This document shows, piece after piece, positions 34,167 to 42,846 of a stretch of DNA of 64,000 bases. The stretch covers positions 1,249,501-1,313,500 of the forward strand of contig NZ_RCHV01000002.1 in assembly GCF_003665095.1 (NCBI RefSeq), in the 5' to 3' direction. Made by a program: the position numbers and the translations under genes. The stretch comes from Streptomyces sp. Z26. Its GTDB lineage: Bacteria; Actinomycetota; Actinomycetes; Streptomycetales; Streptomycetaceae. How positions within the stretch are numbered: position 1 is the first letter of the stretch; the number at the start of each line of letters is the position of its first letter. The notes under the pieces were generated by a model. The model did no database searches, was not told the DNA's origin, and worked only from the letters and a program-made list of their open reading frames with translations.

Positions 34167-35366
34167 GTGTCCACCGCCCAGCCCCTGGACGTACAGCCGA
34201 CGCCCCTCGCCCTGCTCCTGCTCGGCCGCGAGGCGGACCCGAGGAGCGAACGCGGGGTGGAGTGCCCCGGGGACCTGCCCTCGCCGTCCGACCCGGACCT
34301 GGTGGAGCGCGCGCGGGCGGCCAAGGCACGGCTCGGAGACCGGGTCTTCGTGCTCGGCCACCACTACCAGCGCGACGAGGTCATCGAGTTCGCGGACGTG
34401 ACCGGCGACTCCTTCAAGCTGGCGCGGGACGCGGCGGCCCGCCCGGAGGCCGAGTACATCGTCTTCTGCGGCGTGCACTTCATGGCCGAGTCCGCCGACA
34501 TCCTCACCTCCGCCGCGCAGCAGGTCGTGCTGCCGGACCTGGCGGCGGGCTGCTCGATGGCCGACATGGCCACCGCCGAGCAGGTCGCGGAGTGCTGGGA
34601 CGTGCTCACCGACGCCGGGGTCGCCGACGCCACCGTGCCCGTCGCGTACATGAACTCCTCCGCCGACATCAAGGCGTTCACCGGTCGGCACGGCGGCACC
34701 ATCTGCACCTCCTCCAACGCGCGACGAGCCCTGGAGTGGGCCTTCGAGCAGGGCGACGACGGGGACGCGAACGGGCGGAAGGTCCTCTTCCTCCCCGACC
34801 AGCACCTCGGCCGCAACACCGCCGTACGGGACCTGGGCATGTCCCTCGACGACTGCGTCGTCTACAACCCGCACAAGCCCGGCGGCGGGCTCACGCCGCA
34901 GCAGCTGAGGGACGCCCGGATGATCCTGTGGCGCGGGCACTGCTCGGTGCACGGCCGGTTCTCGCTGGACTCCGTGCGCGACGTGCGGGAGCGGATCCCC
35001 GGCGTGAACGTCCTGGTGCACCCGGAGTGCAGGCACGAGGTGGTGGAGGCGGCCGACGAGGTCGGCTCGACGGAGTACATCATCCGCGCCCTCGACGCCG
35101 CCCCCGCCGGGTCGAAGTGGGCGATCGGGACGGAGCTGAACCTCGTACGGCGACTGGCGAACCGTTACGCCGACGAGGGCAAGGAGGTCGTCTTCCTCGA
35201 CCGCACCGTCTGCTTCTGCTCGACCATGAACCGGATCGACCTGCCGCACCTGGTCTGGACGTTGGAGTCGCTGGCCGACGGCACCGTGGTGAACCGCATC
35301 GAGGTCGACGAGGAGACCGAGCGGTACGCCAGGCTCGCGCTGGAGCGGATGCTCGCCCTGCCGTGA
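34167..35366 (+). CDS. nadA: quinolinate synthase
   Basis: The 399-residue enzyme condenses iminoaspartate with dihydroxyacetone phosphate to quinolinate in de novo NAD synthesis. The three cluster cysteines lie in VFCGVHFMAES, HPECRHEV and the CFCSTMN region; other conserved blocks are GHHYQRDEVIEF and AGCSMADMA. GTG 34167 is chosen because GAAAGGG lies 8 nt upstream and the resulting VSTAQPLDVQPTPLALLL fits remembered homologues. The promoter is unusually AT-rich for this genome and carries twin palindromes. nadB and nadC are not adjacent here, unlike in many actinobacteria. A hairpin terminator follows. Confidence 0.96.
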   Translation: MSTAQPLDVQPTPLALLLLGREADPRSERGVECPGDLPSPSDPDLVERARAAKARLGDRVFVLGHHYQRDEVIEFADVTGDSFKLARDAAARPEAEYIVFCGVHFMAESADILTSAAQQVVLPDLAAGCSMADMATAEQVAECWDVLTDAGVADATVPVAYMNSSADIKAFTGRHGGTICTSSNARRALEWAFEQGDDGDANGRKVLFLPDQHLGRNTAVRDLGMSLDDCVVYNPHKPGGGLTPQQLRDARMILWRGHCSVHGRFSLDSVRDVRERIPGVNVLVHPECRHEVVEAADEVGSTEYIIRALDAAPAGSKWAIGTELNLVRRLANRYADEGKEVVFLDRTVCFCSTMNRIDLPHLVWTLESLADGTVVNRIEVDEETERYARLALERMLALP

Positions 35367-35397
35367 ACCGCGGGCCGCGAGCGGGCCGTGCGCCGCC

Positions 35398-35435
35398 GCG
35401 TGCCGGGTCCCGCCACGGGGGTGGGCCCGGCACGC
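35398..35435 (+). terminator. nadA terminator hairpin
   Basis: GCGTGCCGGG (35398-35407) pairs with CCCGGCACGC (35426-35435), starting about 30 nt after the nadA stop. Confidence 0.65.
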
Positions 35436-35451
35436 GCGCGAGGATGGGGGC

Positions 35452-36417
35452 ATGCTGCTGCGACCGCTGCGCGACACCGCCGAGGACGCCGAGACCGTCA
35501 CCCGGATCGTGGCCGCCGCCGTACGGCCGCACGAGCCCTACCGGCCGCACGCGGGCGCGCTCCCACCCGGCACCGGCACGGGCACGGGCACGGCGACCGG
35601 TACGTACGACGACCCGTACGAGCCGCCCGACCCCTTCGCCGCGTACGACCCGCCCCCGCCCGCCGACCGCCTCCGGGAGACCGCCCGCCACCTCGTCCGC
35701 ACGGACCCGCTCGGCGGCGGCTGGCTCGCGCAGACCGCCGACGGCCGCCCGGTCGGCGTGGCCCAGTCCGCGAAGCGCGAGGGCACCTGGACGCTCGCGC
35801 TGCTCGCCGTGGTCCCCGAGGCGCGCGGCGGCGGCGTGGGCACGGCGCTGCTGGGGCGGGCCGCGGAGTACGGGCGCGGCTGCCTGCGCGGCGTGCTGTG
35901 CTGCCCGCAGCAACCGGCGGCGGTGCGCGTCTGCCGCCGCGCCGGGCTCGCGCTGCACCCCGCGATGCGGCTGCGCGGCGGCGTCGACAAGGCGCGGCTC
36001 GCCGCACCGGACGGCGCGGTCGTACGGGGCGGCGCCGCGCAGCGGGACCTCCTCGACTCCGTCGACCGCGGGCTGCGGGGCGGCGCGCACCGCGCCGACC
36101 ACGACCTGCTGCTGCGGCACCACACGCTGCTCGTCACCGACGACCTGGCGGGCAGCGGCTACTGCTACCTCGGCGCCGACGGCACGGTCGAACTCCTCGC
36201 CGCCACCTCCCGGCGGCTGGCCACCCGGCTGCTCACGGCCGCGCTGCTGGCCGTACCGGACGGGACGCCCGCGCACGTCCCGTACCTGACGGCCGACCAG
36301 CAGTGGGCCCTCGACGTGGGGTTGGCCGCGGGCCTCGACGCGGTCGCGGCGGGCTTCGTGGGGCTGCGCGGGATGCGGCCCCCGGCGCCGTACGTGCCGT
36401 CGCGGGTCCTCGGCTGA
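35452..36417 (+). CDS. GNAT-family N-acetyltransferase with C-terminal extension
   Basis: The 321-residue protein has an N-terminal GNAT domain (about 1-175) with the acetyl-CoA pyrophosphate loop VVPEARGGGVGTALLGRA. A low-complexity Pro/Gly/Thr stretch interrupts the domain at about 35-65. Residues 180-321 form a second domain that may be a degenerate GNAT repeat (GSGYCYLGADGTVELLAATSRR). The substrate is unknown. No ribosome site precedes ATG 35452. It converges with the response regulator gene, and its stop lies 52 bp from that gene's end. Confidence 0.8.
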   Translation: MLLRPLRDTAEDAETVTRIVAAAVRPHEPYRPHAGALPPGTGTGTGTATGTYDDPYEPPDPFAAYDPPPPADRLRETARHLVRTDPLGGGWLAQTADGRPVGVAQSAKREGTWTLALLAVVPEARGGGVGTALLGRAAEYGRGCLRGVLCCPQQPAAVRVCRRAGLALHPAMRLRGGVDKARLAAPDGAVVRGGAAQRDLLDSVDRGLRGGAHRADHDLLLRHHTLLVTDDLAGSGYCYLGADGTVELLAATSRRLATRLLTAALLAVPDGTPAHVPYLTADQQWALDVGLAAGLDAVAAGFVGLRGMRPPAPYVPSRVLG

Positions 36418-36468
36418 CGGCGGCGGGCCCTGGTCGCGCACCGGCGCTCACCGTCCGCTCACCGCCCG

Positions 36469-37152
36469 TCAGCTGCCCGGCTGCACCAGCCCGCTCTCGT
36501 ACGCCGCCACCACCAGCTGGGCGCGGTCGCGGGCCGTCAGTTTGGACATGGTGCGGTTGACGTGCGTCTTCACCGTGAGGGGGCTGACGGAGAGGCGTCC
36601 GGCGATCTCGTCGTTGGACAGCCCGGCCGCCACCAGGGCCAGCACCTCGCGCTCCCGCCCGGTCAGCAGGTCCATGCCCGCCACCTGCCGACCCTCCCCC
36701 ACGCCGCCACCCGAACCGCCGCCCTGCGCGAGGAACTTGGTGATCAGCCCCTTCGTCGCGACCGGTGACAGCAGCGCCTCGCCCTGCGCGGCGATCCGGA
36801 TCGCCGCCAGCAGCTCGCCCGGCTCGGCGCCCTTGCCGAGGAAACCGGAGGCGCCCGCGCGCAGCGACTGGAGCACGTACTCGTCCTGTTCGAACGTCGT
36901 CAGGATCACCACCTTCACCGCCCCCAGCGCCGGGTCGGCGCTGATCGCGCGCGTCGCGGCGATGCCGTCCGTACCGGGCATCCGGATGTCCATCAGGACG
37001 ACGTCCGCGGCCCGTTCGCGGGTGACCGCCACCGCCGCCGCGCCGTCCGACGCCTCCCCGACGACCTCCATGTCGGCCTCCGAGTCGACCAGCACCCGGA
37101 ACGCGCTGCGCAGCAGCGCCTGGTCGTCGGCGAGCACCACTCGGATCGTCAT
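36469..37152 (-). CDS. NarL/LuxR-type response regulator
   Basis: The 227-residue regulator has a receiver at 1-120 with acidic pair Asp9-Asp10, phosphoacceptor Asp55 (VVLMDIRMPG) and the conserved Lys in GFLGKGAEP. A LuxR helix-turn-helix follows at about 165-225 (LTGREREVLALVAAGLSNDEI). ATG 37152 overlaps the upstream kinase stop codon (ATGA), so the pair is translationally coupled. The receiver-HTH linker is Gly-rich (QGGGSGGGVGEG). The target genes are not evident from the context; pspA lies two genes upstream. Confidence 0.92.
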   Translation of the reverse strand: MTIRVVLADDQALLRSAFRVLVDSEADMEVVGEASDGAAAVAVTRERAADVVLMDIRMPGTDGIAATRAISADPALGAVKVVILTTFEQDEYVLQSLRAGASGFLGKGAEPGELLAAIRIAAQGEALLSPVATKGLITKFLAQGGGSGGGVGEGRQVAGMDLLTGREREVLALVAAGLSNDEIAGRLSVSPLTVKTHVNRTMSKLTARDRAQLVVAAYESGLVQPGS

Positions 37153-38417
37153 CCGGAACCCTCCTCGGGGGCCGCCTGGAGCGGCAGCCGTACGTGTACG
37201 CGGAAGCCGCCGTCCTCCAGCGGCCCCGCCTCGCAGCTGCCGTGCAGCGCCGCCGCGCGCTCCCGCATGCCGCGCAGCCCCAGCCCGCTGCCGGTCGGCG
37301 CCGACGACGGCGCCTGGCCGCCGCCGTCGTCGAAGACGGTGACGTCCAGCGCGGCCCGGTCCCGCGCGAGCCGCACCCACGCGTGCGCGCCGGTGCCGAC
37401 GTGCTTCTGCACGTTCGTCAGCGCCTCCTGCACCACGCGGTACGCGGTCAGGTCCACGGCGGACGGCAGCGGTCCGCCCGTCTCCGGCAGGTCCAGCTCG
37501 ACGGTGAGCCCCGCCCGTACGAAGCCCTCCACCAGGTCGTCCAGCACGCCCAGCCCCGGCGCCGGTTCGGTCGGGGCGGCCGGGTCGCCGGACTGGCGGA
37601 GCAGCCCGACGGTCGCCTGCAACTCGTCGAGGGCGTGCCGGCTGGCCTCCCGTACGTGCGCCAGCGCCTCCTTCGCCTGGTCCGGGCGCCGGTCGAGGAC
37701 GTGCGAGGCCACTCCGGCCTGGACGTTGACGAGGGCGATGTGGTGCGCGACGACGTCGTGCAGCTCGCGGGCGATGCGCATCCGCTCCTCCGCGACGCGG
37801 CGCCGCGCCTCCTCCTCGCGGGTGCGCTCGGCGCGTTCGGCCCGCTCCTGGATGGCCTCGACGAAGTCGCGGCGGCTGCGTACGGCGTCGCCCACGGCGG
37901 CGGCCAGGGCGCACCAGGCGAGGGTGCCGAGGTTCTCCTGCGCGTACCAGGGCTGCGCCCCGTACAGCATCGCGGCCCCCGTCACGACGAACACCGTCGT
38001 GGCGCCGACCCGCCAGGAGAAGGAGCGGTCGGTGCGGGCGCACACCGTGTAGAGGGCGACGACCGTGGCCATCGACAGGGACGAGCGCTGGTCCGAGGGG
38101 GCGCCCGCGTCCAGGTCCAGCACCAGCCCGAGGACGGTGACGAACGTCGTGAACGCCAGCACCGGCAGCGGCATCCGCCGCCGCAGCACGAGGACGACGC
38201 AGCTGAGGGCGGCCAGGGACACCAGGTCGGCGTGGAGCTGCCGCTCCCCGAAGTGCGGCCGCCCGTCCACGGAGTGCGGCTGCGCGGCGGCGCCGACGAG
38301 CACCACCACGAAAGTGCCGCAGGCGAGGAGCGCGTCGGCGACGTACGGGTGGGCCCGGAGCCAGCCGCGCACCTCGGGGACGCGGGCCGCGCCGGAGAGG
38401 GTGGTCACGGGAGGCAC
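37149..38417 (-). CDS. DesK/NarX-type sensor histidine kinase
   Basis: The 422-residue membrane kinase has an N-terminal bundle of about five to six helices (28-180), a short coiled coil, then the HisKA_3 box RIARELHDVVAHH with His220. A HATPase domain follows, with LTNVQKHVG, a Gly-rich DDGGGQAPSS box and SGLGLRGMRERA. It should phosphorylate the coupled LuxR-type regulator. The upstream gene pspAA ends 44 bp away on the same strand, so the pspA-pspAA-kinase-regulator set may be one transcript. That would suit an envelope-stress sensor, an inference from order only. Confidence 0.9.
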   Translation of the reverse strand: MPPVTTLSGAARVPEVRGWLRAHPYVADALLACGTFVVVLVGAAAQPHSVDGRPHFGERQLHADLVSLAALSCVVLVLRRRMPLPVLAFTTFVTVLGLVLDLDAGAPSDQRSSLSMATVVALYTVCARTDRSFSWRVGATTVFVVTGAAMLYGAQPWYAQENLGTLAWCALAAAVGDAVRSRRDFVEAIQERAERAERTREEEARRRVAEERMRIARELHDVVAHHIALVNVQAGVASHVLDRRPDQAKEALAHVREASRHALDELQATVGLLRQSGDPAAPTEPAPGLGVLDDLVEGFVRAGLTVELDLPETGGPLPSAVDLTAYRVVQEALTNVQKHVGTGAHAWVRLARDRAALDVTVFDDGGGQAPSSAPTGSGLGLRGMRERAAALHGSCEAGPLEDGGFRVHVRLPLQAAPEEGSG

Positions 38418-38460
38418 GTTACGGCGCGGGGGCGCGGCGTACGCCCGCGGGCACCGCCGG

Positions 38461-38748
38461 TCAGCCCGCCGGGCCGGGGATGAGGCCGTCCTCGGTGAGC
38501 ATCTCCCGCACCTCTTCGAGGCTCGCGTCGGGGGCGGGGAGGATCAGCTCGGACGGTTCCAGCGAGTCGTCGGGCAGAGCGGCGCCGCGCGTCCGTACGG
38601 CGCTCAGGAGCGCCGTCAGGGTGCGGCGGAAACCGGGGCCGTCACCGGACTCCATCTCCTTCAGCAGTTCGTCGTCGAGCCTGTTCAACTCGGCGAAGTG
38701 GCTGTCGTCCAGCCGGACCTGACCCTCACCCATGATCCGTACGATCAC
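38461..38748 (-). CDS. PspA-associated protein, PspAA domain
   Basis: The 95-residue protein starts MIVRIMGEGQVRLDDSHF, the signature of the PspAA domain found beside pspA in actinobacteria and archaea. It contains LNRLDDELLKEM and an acidic C-terminus. It is cytoplasmic with no membrane helix. By family knowledge it partners PspA in the membrane stress response and may regulate its assembly. It follows pspA by 83 bp on the same strand. Confidence 0.88.
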   Translation of the reverse strand: MIVRIMGEGQVRLDDSHFAELNRLDDELLKEMESGDGPGFRRTLTALLSAVRTRGAALPDDSLEPSELILPAPDASLEEVREMLTEDGLIPGPAG

Positions 38749-38831
38749 GACGCTCTCCTCCTCCGGGGCGGTACGCCCGCCGTCGGCCGGGTGCCCACGG
38801 GCACCGCCCGCGGACGCCGTCGGCGGTCAGG

Positions 38832-39605
38832 TCACTGCTTGTCGAACCGGGGGGTGCCCTGGGACTGCTGGCCGCCCTCGATGGCCGGCTTGCTCTCGCC
38901 CGGACCGGCCAGCTCGGCCTTCATGCGCTGGAGCTCCAACTCCACGTCGGAACCGCCGGACAGCCGGTCCAGCTCGGCGGAGATGTCGTCGTGCGGCGTG
39001 CCCGAGGGGTCCTCCAGGGCGCCGGACGCGAGGAGTTCGTCGATGGCGCCCGAACGCGCCTGCAACTGCTGCGTCTTGTCCTCGGCCCGCTGGATGGCCA
39101 TGCCCACGTCGCCCATCTCCTCGGAGATGCCGGTGAACGCCTCCCCGATCCGGGTCTGCGCCTGCGCCGCGGTGTACGTGGCCTTGATGGTCTCCTTCTT
39201 CGTACGGAACGCGTCCACCTTCGCCTGGAGCCGCTGCGCCGCGAGCGTCAGCTTCTCCTCCTCGCCCTGGAGCGTCTGGTGCTGCGTCTCCAGGTCCGTG
39301 ACCTGCTGCTGGAGCGCGGAACGACGGGTCAGCGCCTCACGCGCCAGATCCTCGCGGCCCAGTGCCAGCGCCTTCTTGCCCTGGTCCTCCAGCTTGGCGG
39401 ACTGACCCTGGAGCTGGTTCAGCTGGAGCTCCAGGCGCTTGCGGGAGGTGGCGACGTCGGCGACGCCGCGGCGCACCTTCTGGAGGAGTTCGAGCTGCTT
39501 CTGGTACGAGTAGTCCAGCGTCTCGCGCGGGTCCTCGGCCCGGTCCAGGGCCTTGTTGGCCTTCGCGCGGAAAATCATTCCCATACGCTTCATGACACCG
39601 CTCAT
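38832..39605 (-). CDS. pspA: phage shock protein A (PspA/IM30 family)
   Basis: The 257-residue protein is almost entirely helical coiled coil (about 25-225), beginning MSGVMKRMGMIFRAKANKALDRAEDP. The amphipathic N-terminal helix should bind stressed membranes, and the helical rods polymerise like ESCRT-III. Its tail after 225 is disordered (GESKPAIEGGQQSQG). ATG 39605 has GAGG just upstream. In Streptomyces PspA protects against envelope damage. Downstream lie pspAA and a two-component system on the same strand. Confidence 0.95.
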   Translation of the reverse strand: MSGVMKRMGMIFRAKANKALDRAEDPRETLDYSYQKQLELLQKVRRGVADVATSRKRLELQLNQLQGQSAKLEDQGKKALALGREDLAREALTRRSALQQQVTDLETQHQTLQGEEEKLTLAAQRLQAKVDAFRTKKETIKATYTAAQAQTRIGEAFTGISEEMGDVGMAIQRAEDKTQQLQARSGAIDELLASGALEDPSGTPHDDISAELDRLSGGSDVELELQRMKAELAGPGESKPAIEGGQQSQGTPRFDKQ

Positions 39606-39864
39606 GGGCCTCGCGCGCCCCCTTCGTAACGGACTCGAGCCTCGGCACGTCTTGAGACCCCAGGGTACGGGGCCTGGTTCCATTACCGCACTGTTCGGGC
39701 GATGATCCGCTCATCCTGGAGGACGATCGCTCCCGCCCCGGCTCCCGCGGAGGGAGTAGGTGGGGCACGGGGGACCGTCGGGTGCGGCGGGTGCGCCGGG
39801 GACGTTGCCGGATCGTGCTTCGGCGGGGGTGGGGGGAGCCCGGGGGGCACCGTACCCTGGAGGC

Positions 39865-40452
39865 GTGTTCCGTAGCCGTTCGAAGGACGGGCCGGCCGCG
39901 ACCACCCAGGTCGCCGAGCCCCAGACCCGCGACCCCCAGGCCCCGAAGGGCCGCCCGACGCCCAAGCGCAGCGAGGCGCAGAGCCAGCGGCGCAGCCTCG
40001 CCAAGGCTCCGGCCAACCGCAAGGAGGCGACCAAGCGCACCCGGGAGGCCCGGCGCACCGCGCTGGCCCGCCAGCGGGAGGCGCTGAACAGCGGCGACGA
40101 GCGTTACCTCCCGGCCCGCGACCAGGGCGCGACGCGGCGCTTCGCCCGCGACTTCGTGGACGCGCGGTGGTGCGTGGCCGAGTTCTTCCTGCCCATCGCG
40201 GTGGTGATCCTCGGGCTGAGCCTGATGCCGTCGATGCAGGTCAAGAACGCCTCGCTGTTGCTGTGGCTCGGCGTGATCGTGATGATCGTCGTCGACTCCG
40301 TCACCCTCTCCGTGCGGCTCAAGAAGGAGCTGCGCGAGCGCTTCCCGGACGACAGCAGGAAGGGCGTCGTGATGTACGCCCTCATGCGGACCCTCCAGAT
40401 GCGCCGCATGCGCCTGCCGAAGCCGCAGGTCGCCCGCGGCGAGCTGCCCTGA
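39865..40452 (+). CDS. DUF3043 membrane protein
   Basis: The 195-residue protein has a long basic N-terminus (residues 1-95, many Lys and Arg, with PKRSEAQSQRR) and two adjacent helices (about 110-128 and 133-150, FFLPIAVVILGLSLMPS and LLLWLGVIVMIVVDSV), then a basic tail. This is the actinobacterial DUF3043 architecture; function unknown. The GTG at 39865 lies only 1 nt after GGAGG, too close for initiation. TACCCT lies 6 nt before the GTG, so the message is probably leaderless. Its stop overlaps the next gene's probable start. Confidence 0.82.
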   Translation: MFRSRSKDGPAATTQVAEPQTRDPQAPKGRPTPKRSEAQSQRRSLAKAPANRKEATKRTREARRTALARQREALNSGDERYLPARDQGATRRFARDFVDARWCVAEFFLPIAVVILGLSLMPSMQVKNASLLLWLGVIVMIVVDSVTLSVRLKKELRERFPDDSRKGVVMYALMRTLQMRRMRLPKPQVARGELP

Positions 40453-41192
40453 GCCGGAACGGCGCCCCGGTCCGGGACGAGTTGGTCGCCCGCCAGCTCG
40501 ACGAGCAGCTCGCGGCCCTCTTCGGCGCGGACGCCGGGGACGCCGCGGGCAGCGGTGACGCCACGGGCCCGGCGGCACCCCGGGTCCTCCGGGTCCTCGA
40601 CGCGGGCCTCGGCAACGGCGCGCAGGCGCTGCGCCTGGCGCGGGCCGGTCACCGGGTGACCGGCCTGGAGCAGGACCCGGCGCTGCGCGCGCTGGCCGCC
40701 GAGGCGTTGCGGGCCGAGCCCGAGGAGATACGGGCGCGGGTCAGCATCGTGGCGGGCGGCGGCCAGGACACGGGGGCGCACTTCCTGCCGGGCGCGTTCG
40801 ACGTGGTGCTCTGCCACGGCGTGCTGCTGGAGGCGCGCGATCCGGGGAGCACGCTGGCCGGGCTGGCCCGGGTGCTGGCGCCGGGCGGGCTGCTGTCGCT
40901 GCTGCTGCGGAACGACGCCGCGCTCGCGATGTACCCGGGGCGTACGGGCGACTGGGACGCGGCGCTGGCCGCGTTCGACTTCCCGGACCGCGCCTACCGG
41001 TTGGAGGCGCTGACCGCGCTGCTCGGCGGGATCGGCACGCCGCTGCGGCAGTGGTACGGCGTGGGGGTCTTCGGGCGCGAGCCGGAGGAGCCCGGCGACG
41101 GGCGGGTGCTCGCGGCGGAGGAGCGCGCGGGCCGCACCGACCCGTACCGGGCGGTGGCGTCGATGCTGCACCTCTGCGCCGTACGGGACTGA
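40449..41192 (+). CDS. class I SAM-dependent methyltransferase
   Basis: The product, up to 247 residues, has a Rossmann methyltransferase fold: motif I VLDAGLGNGAQALRLARAGH, an acidic residue ending strand 2 (VTGLEQDP), and LCHGVLLEARDPGSTLAGLARVLAPGGLLSLLL. The start is uncertain. No ATG or GTG fits; a CTG at 40449 overlaps the preceding stop (CTGA) and keeps a conserved-looking NGAPVRDELVARQLDEQ. A TTG at 40482 is the first standard start. Translation coupling to the DUF3043 gene is likely. The substrate is unknown; mycobacterial and Streptomyces relatives are annotated only generally. Confidence 0.8.
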   Translation: MSRNGAPVRDELVARQLDEQLAALFGADAGDAAGSGDATGPAAPRVLRVLDAGLGNGAQALRLARAGHRVTGLEQDPALRALAAEALRAEPEEIRARVSIVAGGGQDTGAHFLPGAFDVVLCHGVLLEARDPGSTLAGLARVLAPGGLLSLLLRNDAALAMYPGRTGDWDAALAAFDFPDRAYRLEALTALLGGIGTPLRQWYGVGVFGREPEEPGDGRVLAAEERAGRTDPYRAVASMLHLCAVRD

Positions 41193-41244
41193 GACGTACG
41201 GGACCGGGACGCCGTACGGCGCGGGGCCGTTGAGCGGGGCCCGC

Positions 41245-42483
41245 CTATCCGCGCAGCCGCTGAACCGTTCCGGCGACCACCAGCAGCACCTGCTCGCACT
41301 CCCCCGCCACCGCCGCGTTCAGCCGCCCCAGCTCGTCGCGGAAGCGGCGGCCCGCCGGGGTGGCGGGGACGACGCCGGAACCGGTCTCGTTGCTGACGGC
41401 GACGACCGTACGGCGCGTGGCGCGCACCGCCTCCGCCAGCTCCGCGACGCGGGCGGCGAGGGCGCGGGCGCCGCCGTCCCGCCAGCGGGCGTCGTCCCAG
41501 GCACCGACCGTGTCCATGGCGTCCGTCAGCCAGAGCGCGAGGCAGTCGACGAGCAGCGGCGGCGCGTCCCGTTCGGCGAGGAGCGGCAGCAGGTCGCAGG
41601 TCTCCGTCGTACGCCAGGACGCCGGGCGCCGGGCGCGGTGCAGGGCCACGCGGTCCGCCCACTCGGCGTCGCCGTCGCGGGTGCCGCCCGTCGCCACGTA
41701 CTCGACGCCGGGGAACGCCGCCAGCCGCCGTTCCGCCTCCGCCGACTTGCCGGAACGGGCGCCGCCGAGCACGAGCGTGCGGCGCGGCAGCGGCGGCACC
41801 TCGCGGTACTCCCCCACGTGCAGCGTCGTCCCGTCCGCCTCGGCGCGCGCGCCCGCCGCCGCCAGCCGCCGCCGCAACTCCCCGCCGGGCGGCACCTCGT
41901 GGCCGACGTGCACGGCGACGACGTCGGTCGGCGCGGCCACCGCGCCGTCCGCGCGCAGCCGCGCCAGCGCGTCGGGGCGGCCGGTCACGTCGAGCAGCAC
42001 CAGGTCGTACGGCAGGTCGTACGGCGCGTCCCCGCCGGACGCGGACGGCCCGCCGTACGGGGACGGCCCGGCGGGTCCGGCGCCCGGCGGGAGGTAGAGC
42101 AGCCGGTCGCCGTGGGGGCCGGTCACGGCGTAGCCGGTGCCGGGGGCGTCCAGGGAGACGGCCCGTACCCGGTGGCCGCTGATCAGGGCCAGTTCCTGCC
42201 CGTCGGGGACGCGTACGGGCGCGGGCAGTTCGGCCGGGAACTCGACCGCCGGGCCGTCGTGCGGGTGGGAGAGCAGCAGGTGCCGTACGCCGTGCAGCGA
42301 GTGGCCCGCACGGGCCGCCGCCAGCGCGGGCCCGGGGGTGAGGTCGAGCAGCAGCACGCCGTCGACGAGCACCGCGGTCGCCGCCCGCGCGCCGGTGCCC
42401 ACGGCGGCGGCGCAGGCCGCGCACGGACAGTCGGGGCGGGGCAGGCCCGCGGGGCCTCCGGTGCCGAGCAGGGTGAGTTCCAC
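41245..42483 (-). CDS. cobU: CobU (adenosylcobinamide kinase/guanylyltransferase) fused to PhnP-like MBL domain
   Basis: The 412-residue fusion has a C-terminal CobU domain (about 235-412) with the P-loop GGARSGKS (240-247), EYVATGGTRDGDAEWADRV and a GSGVVP-containing end. It activates adenosylcobinamide to the GDP form in cobalamin assembly. The N-terminal 230 residues resemble a PhnP-type metallo-beta-lactamase: LLGTGGPAGLPRPDCPCAAC with Cys19, Cys21 and Cys24, and SHPHDG (His73, His75, Asp76). The usual second His of HxHxDH is Gly. This part may hydrolyse a phosphodiester or be vestigial. GTG 42483 is the start that keeps the MBL strand 1. The next cobalamin genes, cobT and cobS, lie beyond the IS element. 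Confidence 0.88.
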   Translation of the reverse strand: MELTLLGTGGPAGLPRPDCPCAACAAAVGTGARAATAVLVDGVLLLDLTPGPALAAARAGHSLHGVRHLLLSHPHDGPAVEFPAELPAPVRVPDGQELALISGHRVRAVSLDAPGTGYAVTGPHGDRLLYLPPGAGPAGPSPYGGPSASGGDAPYDLPYDLVLLDVTGRPDALARLRADGAVAAPTDVVAVHVGHEVPPGGELRRRLAAAGARAEADGTTLHVGEYREVPPLPRRTLVLGGARSGKSAEAERRLAAFPGVEYVATGGTRDGDAEWADRVALHRARRPASWRTTETCDLLPLLAERDAPPLLVDCLALWLTDAMDTVGAWDDARWRDGGARALAARVAELAEAVRATRRTVVAVSNETGSGVVPATPAGRRFRDELGRLNAAVAGECEQVLLVVAGTVQRLRG

Positions 42484-42567
42484 GCGTCGATCGTCTCGCG
42501 CCCGTCCACGGGGCGCGCACCGGGCATTACCCTTCGGGAGGCACACGAGGGCGATCCTGGAGGCGAC

Positions 42568-42771
42568 ATGGCGTGGACGTGGCGGTTCGAGAAGTCCGAC
42601 GGCAGTGAGACGGAACCCGCCGTCCAGCCGGAGGAGTTCCCGACGCAGGGGGACGCCGAGTCGTGGATCGGCGAGGTCTGGAAGGACCTGGCGGAGGGCG
42701 GCGCGGCGCAGGTGACCCTGCTGGAGGACGGCACGCCGGTCTACGGGCCGATGAGCCTCGACGCGGGCTAG
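42568..42771 (+). CDS. small acidic conserved hypothetical protein (67 aa)
   Basis: The 67-residue acidic protein MAWTWRFEKSDGSE... has Trp and Glu patches and no signal or helix. TGGAGG lies 4 nt before ATG 42568. It is divergent from cobU, 84 bp away. I recall this short protein from many Streptomyces genomes, but not its function. The terminator that should follow it has its two arms separated by the IS30 element. Confidence 0.75.
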   Translation: MAWTWRFEKSDGSETEPAVQPEEFPTQGDAESWIGEVWKDLAEGGAAQVTLLEDGTPVYGPMSLDAG

Positions 42772-42783
42772 GTGACAGGTGAC

Positions 42784-42793
42784 GGCCCCGACT
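42784..42793 (+). terminator. left arm of an IS-split hairpin
   Basis: GGCCCCGACT, 12 nt after the stop of the 67-aa gene, is the exact complement of AGTCGGGGCC at 44296-44305, on the other side of the IS element. Together they would form a 10-bp stem typical of a terminator if the element were absent. Confidence 0.6.
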
Positions 42794-42809
42794 CCCGTAC
42801 CCCGTACGG

Positions 42810-42838
42810 CCTTGGGTTCGAGGGGTCGTTGCAACACC
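42810..42838 (+). repeat. IS30-element left inverted repeat
   Basis: Starts CCTTGGGTTC and ends GCAACACC; matches the complement of the right end at 44265-44293 with 5 differences, all in the middle. Confidence 0.85.
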
Positions 42839-42846
42839 ACTTGGTT

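Noticed and set aside
35575..35620. GGCACG/ACGGGC tandem repeat in the GNAT gene as a regulatory repeat
   Set aside because: It encodes a Gly-Thr run in frame within the low-complexity part of the protein and needs no other explanation.
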